Shown piece by piece: positions 59,628 through 64,000 of a DNA stretch of 64,000 nt. The translations under genes and the position numbers were made by a program. Position 1 is the stretch's first letter; the number at the start of each line of letters is the position of its first letter. The notes beneath the pieces were generated by a model. That model made no database searches. It was not told where the DNA came from and saw only the letters and a list, made by a program, of their open reading frames with translations. The DNA is taken from the NCBI RefSeq assembly GCF_009909235.1, contig NZ_JAAAPO010000001.1, forward strand, positions 372,001-436,000, written 5' to 3'. Origin of the DNA: Novosphingobium ovatum (GTDB lineage Bacteria; Pseudomonadota; Alphaproteobacteria; Sphingomonadales; Sphingomonadaceae).

Positions 59628-59726
59628 ATGTGCGCGGACGATTCGCGCGCGGGCACGCGGCGGGTGGGATCGGGCGAGGGAGGCGACGATACCCCCATTC
59701 ACGCGCATATTTTTCTACCAGTAGAA

Positions 59727-59755
59727 TTGACTTTTATACGTTTCCTATCCGATAT
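59727..59755 (+). promoter_or_regulatory. Candidate promoter of the Rrf2 gene
   Basis: TTGACT (59727-59732), a 17-bp spacer and CGATAT (59750-59755) lie in an AT-rich island unusual for this GC-rich genome, 47 nt before the start codon. The -10 is a moderate match. The Rrf2 product may bind here to control itself. Confidence 0.4.
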
Positions 59756-59802
59756 GCCGGGCGAAAGAGCAGCGCCATATGCCGCTGCCCGGCTGATGCG
59801 AC

Positions 59803-60303
59803 ATGCTTTCCCAGAAAACCCGCTACACCATCCGCGCGCTGCAGCATCTGGCTGACAAGTTCCGTCAGGGACCGATCCGGCTGGACGCCATTGCCGAGGC
59901 GCAGAACATCCCGCGCAAGTTCCTGACGGTGATTCTGTCGGAAATGGTGCGCGAGGGCTTGGTGATCAGCCATCGCGGGCGTGAGGGCGGCTATGAATTG
60001 GCGCTGCCGCCGGTGGACATCCGTTATGGCGACATCATCCGCCTGACGCGCGGCAGTCTGGCACTCGTCCCTTGCGCCAGTCGCTATGCCCATGAAACCT
60101 GCGCCAATTGCCTGCCAGAGGCCGATTGCCGTCTGCGCGGGCTGATGCTGGCGCTGCGCGATGAGATGGCCGCCATGCTGGACCGCCTGACGCTGGCCGA
60201 CCCGATCGAGGTGGAGCCGCCCTTTGGCGAGGCGGCCGCCACTGCCGCTAGAGACGCCGCCGCTGCCGCTGAAATCGCATCCGATTCCGCGCCACAGGGC
60301 TGA
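59803..60303 (+). CDS. Rrf2-family regulator with cysteine cluster
   Basis: An Rrf2-type winged-helix regulator of 166 residues. The N-terminus MLSQKTRYTIRALQHLAD and the recognition region IPRKFLTVILSEMVREGLV are diagnostic, followed by HRGREGGYELA. Four cysteines (C91, C100, C103, C109) sit where IscR, NsrR and RirA bind an iron-sulfur cluster, so redox, iron or nitric oxide sensing is plausible. No iron-sulfur biogenesis gene adjoins it, so the target is unknown. The C-terminal tail is Ala-rich. Confidence 0.9.
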   Translation: MLSQKTRYTIRALQHLADKFRQGPIRLDAIAEAQNIPRKFLTVILSEMVREGLVISHRGREGGYELALPPVDIRYGDIIRLTRGSLALVPCASRYAHETCANCLPEADCRLRGLMLALRDEMAAMLDRLTLADPIEVEPPFGEAAATAARDAAAAAEIASDSAPQG

Positions 60304-60389
60304 TTTACGCGCTTATGCCTAAACGGGGTGACAGCTATCGTTCACCCTGTTTGCCATAGCCTGCCTGCAACGATTCTTGGGAGGCGGAT

Positions 60390-60776
60390 GTGGGCTATTC
60401 TCGCGGATTTCCGGTGGCAGATGATCAGGCGGATCTGGCCGAACGCAACGCGCTGGATGCGCAGCTCGCCGCCGAGATGTGGCAGCAATGGGCCGATGGC
60501 GGCCATGCCAGCCTGCTGGACGGGCGTGTGGTGGATCCTCAGGCGCGCCAGCACATGACCACCGCGCAGGCCGCCCGGATGCAGGCTGCCGCGCGTGACG
60601 CCTTTGCCCCCGATGCCGATGACGCCGCGCCGCGCATCCGCCGCCGCCTGCGCCGCGATTCCTATGTCGCCGGCCCGCCCGAGCCCACAGGGCCGCTGGT
60701 CCATCCCGAACATGTGGCGATCGCCGCGATCTGGCTGGGGGCGGTGGGGCTGGCGGTGTGGCGCCTGATGAAATGA
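60390..60776 (+). CDS. Hypothetical protein with C-terminal membrane anchor
   Basis: A 128-residue protein of unknown function. It starts with GTG 60390 behind GGAGGCG. The body is Ala/Gln-rich and probably helical (ALDAQLAAEMWQQWADGGHASLL; TTAQAARMQAAARDAF), then basic (RIRRRLRRD), and ends with one hydrophobic segment (HVAIAAIWLGAVGLAVWRLMK). An ATG two bases before opens a competing frame, but that frame lacks the anchor and normal codon use. It lies between the Rrf2 gene and recN. Confidence 0.65.
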   Translation: MGYSRGFPVADDQADLAERNALDAQLAAEMWQQWADGGHASLLDGRVVDPQARQHMTTAQAARMQAAARDAFAPDADDAAPRIRRRLRRDSYVAGPPEPTGPLVHPEHVAIAAIWLGAVGLAVWRLMK

Positions 60777-60822
60777 CGGATCACGCGCGAAAGCAAATGG
60801 ACGGACGCGCGCGGCTGCGTTA

Positions 60823-60837
60823 GAACACGCAGCGAAC
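60823..60837 (+). promoter_or_regulatory. LexA (SOS) box abutting recN start
   Basis: GAAC-ACGCAGC-GAAC again matches GAAC-N7-GAAC exactly, as at uvrA. It ends on the base before the recN ATG (60838). A bound LexA would cover the start region, and recN is a known SOS gene in other bacteria. Confidence 0.85.
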
Positions 60838-62520
60838 ATGCTGCACCATCTGTCCATCCGCAACATCGTCCTGATCGAGGCGCTTGATCTGGATTTCGCC
60901 CCCGGCCTTGGCGTGCTGACGGGCGAAACGGGCGCGGGCAAATCGATTTTGCTGGACGCGCTGGGCCTGATTCTGGGGATGCGGGCCGACAGCGGGCTGG
61001 TCCGCGCAGGGGAAGCCGCCGCCAGCGTTACCGCCAGTTTCGAAATGGGCGCGCTGGCCCCCGATGTCGCCGAAACCTTGACGGACGCCGGGGTCGAGGT
61101 GGAGCCGGGCGAGCCGCTGATCATCCGCCGCCAGCTCAAGGCCGATGGCGGGTCCAAGGCCTATATCAATGACGCGCCGGTGGGCGTGGCGCTGTTGCGC
61201 GAATTGGCGCCGTTTCTGGTCGAAATCCATGGGCAGCATGATGACCGCGGGCTGGTCAATCCGCGCGGCCACCGGGCTTTGCTGGACCGGTATGCGCGGG
61301 TCGATTCGACAGCGATCGAGGCGGCGTGGAAGAAATGGCGGCTGGCCGAGGAGCGGCTGGAGCGGCAGCGCGCCATCATCGCCAAGGCGGCCGAGGACCG
61401 GGACCTGTTGATCGCCCATCTGGAGGAGCTGGTCGCGCTGGCCCCGCAGCCGGGCGAGGAAGAGGAACTGGCCGGTGAGCGCGCCACCATGCAAAAGGGC
61501 GAGCGGCTGGCCGGTGACCTCTCGTCGGTGCAACAGGTGTTCATCGGGTCCGATTCGCCGCTGGCGGAACTGCGCGTGGCGGCGCGGCGGCTGGACCGCA
61601 TCGCGGGTGAACATCCCCTGCTGGAGGAGGTTTTGGCCGCGCTGGACCGCGCCATGATTGAGGCGGACGACGCCGAGGACAAGCTGAACCGCGCGCTGGA
61701 CGCGCTGGCCTTTGATCCCTTGGCGCTGGACCGGGTGGAGACGCGGCTGTTTGAACTGCGGGCGGCCGCGCGCAAACACGCCTGCGCGGTGGAGGATCTG
61801 CCGCAAAAGGCCGCCGACATGCGCATCGCCCTGAATGCGATCGAGGGCGGCGAGGCCGAGGTCGCCGCGCTGGAACAGGCGGCGGCGGAAGCGGGCCGGG
61901 TCTGGCGCGCCTTGGCCGAGGCGGCGCGCGCCGCAAGGACCGAGGCGGCCGGCCGGCTGGACGCGGCGGTCAAGGGCGAACTGGCCCCGCTCAAGCTGGA
62001 CGCGGCGCGGTTTCGCACCGCCGTTACTCCGCTGGAGCAGGGGCAATGGGGCGCGGGCGGCATGGATCGCGTGGAATTCATGATCGCCACCAACCCCGGC
62101 GCGGATTTCGCACCCTTGGCCAAGATCGCTTCGGGCGGCGAATTGTCGCGCTTTATCCTGGCGTTGAAGGTCGCGCTGGCCGAGGAAGGGGGCGCGGCGA
62201 CGATGATCTTTGACGAGATCGACCGGGGCGTGGGCGGCGCGGTGGCGCAGGCCATTGGTGAGCGGCTGGCCCGGCTGGCGGGCGTTGGCGGGGGGGCGAA
62301 CGGCGGGCAATTGCTGGCCGTGACCCACAGCCCACAGGTCGCCGCGCGCGGGACTCAGCATTACTTCATCGCCAAATCATCGGACGGCATCGTCACTCGC
62401 ACGGGCGTGGTGCAACTGGACGGCGCCGGGCGGCAAGAGGAAATCGCCCGCATGCTCTCGGGCGCCGAAATCACGCCAGAGGCGCGCGCGCAGGCCGACC
62501 GCCTGCTGGAAGGGGTATAA
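60838..62520 (+). CDS. recN: DNA repair protein RecN
   Basis: RecN is an SMC-like ATPase that acts in recombinational repair of double-strand breaks. The 560-residue protein begins MLHHLSIRNIVLIEALDLDF and has Walker A GETGAGKS at residues 29-36. Long coiled-coil segments occupy the middle, and the C-terminal part shows SGGELSRFILALKVALA and Walker B ATMIFDEIDRGVGGAVA. The ATG directly follows a LexA box, with no separate ribosome site. ligA follows after 49 nt. Confidence 0.96.
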   Translation: MLHHLSIRNIVLIEALDLDFAPGLGVLTGETGAGKSILLDALGLILGMRADSGLVRAGEAAASVTASFEMGALAPDVAETLTDAGVEVEPGEPLIIRRQLKADGGSKAYINDAPVGVALLRELAPFLVEIHGQHDDRGLVNPRGHRALLDRYARVDSTAIEAAWKKWRLAEERLERQRAIIAKAAEDRDLLIAHLEELVALAPQPGEEEELAGERATMQKGERLAGDLSSVQQVFIGSDSPLAELRVAARRLDRIAGEHPLLEEVLAALDRAMIEADDAEDKLNRALDALAFDPLALDRVETRLFELRAAARKHACAVEDLPQKAADMRIALNAIEGGEAEVAALEQAAAEAGRVWRALAEAARAARTEAAGRLDAAVKGELAPLKLDAARFRTAVTPLEQGQWGAGGMDRVEFMIATNPGADFAPLAKIASGGELSRFILALKVALAEEGGAATMIFDEIDRGVGGAVAQAIGERLARLAGVGGGANGGQLLAVTHSPQVAARGTQHYFIAKSSDGIVTRTGVVQLDGAGRQEEIARMLSGAEITPEARAQADRLLEGV

Positions 62521-62560
62521 GCGGGCGCGCCATATTTGCCCGCGCCGCCAATCGCGTTAA

Positions 62561-64000
<1,440 letters not shown>

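Noticed and set aside
60328..60558. Alternative frame of 76 codons overlapping the start of the 128-residue protein.
   Set aside because: It is Trp/Arg-rich with poor codon use and gives no membrane anchor. The GTG 60390 frame fits better.

Overview
The window is a GC-rich chromosomal segment of about 64 kb, almost entirely housekeeping. The gene order and protein features point to an alphaproteobacterium of the order Sphingomonadales, probably Novosphingobium-like. The supporting signs are an mdh-sucD-sucA-sucB-lpdA cluster, bamD close to recN and ligA, GAAC-N7-GAAC (alphaproteobacterial LexA) boxes, an Arg/Gly-rich extension on ribosomal protein S5, and frequent GTG starts. The genus is an inference. 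I saw no tRNA, rRNA, insertion sequence, prophage or CRISPR array.

Region 1 (1-20381, all + strand) is the str/S10/spc/alpha ribosomal supercluster. It runs from the end of rpsG through fusA, tuf, rpsJ-rplC-rplD-rplW-rplB-rpsS-rplV-rpsC-rplP-rpmC-rpsQ, then rplN-rplX-rplE-rpsN-rpsH-rplF-rplR-rpsE-rpmD, then rplO-secY-adk, and rpsM-rpsK-rpoA-rplQ. Three features break the expected pattern. A 315-nt strongly structured spacer separates rpsJ from rplC. A membrane acyltransferase gene with its own upstream terminator sits between rpmD and rplO. A 433-nt spacer with tandem terminators and a new promoter precedes rpsM, which starts with TTG.

Region 2 (20407-32300) holds a secreted prolyl oligopeptidase on the + strand. 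On the - strand are a luciferase-like monooxygenase and the TCA block mdh - unknown secreted protein - sucD - sucA - sucB - lpdA. sucC is absent from its usual place between mdh and sucD.

Region 3 (32366-36623, mostly - strand) carries a GGDEF-EAL c-di-GMP protein whose frame continues upstream of the first conventional start, small hypothetical proteins, and an SleB-type cell wall hydrolase.

Region 4 (about 36985-41959, +) is a vitamin B12 uptake operon. A cobalamin riboswitch is followed by a BtuB receptor and a BtuF/BtuC/BtuD ABC transporter, which together move B12 across both membranes.

Region 5 (42052-53476) has uvrA behind a LexA box, a glycosyltransferase-like gene and folE. A long - strand series follows: slt-type transglycosylase, greB, a small membrane protein, amtB, an exported hypothetical protein and rlmN.

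Region 6 (53579-64000) has dapA, a CmcJ/NvfI-family oxygenase next to a TetR regulator, a 7TM-GGDEF diguanylate cyclase on the - strand, bamD, an Rrf2 regulator, a small membrane protein, recN behind a second LexA box, and the first 477 codons of ligA.

The most promising leads are the structured rpsJ-rplC spacer, the acyltransferase insertion in the spc operon, the paired LexA boxes, the apparent AUC start of the GGDEF-EAL gene, the oxygenase-TetR pair, and a leader with mutually exclusive hairpins at 35187. I saw no large, obviously new multi-gene system.
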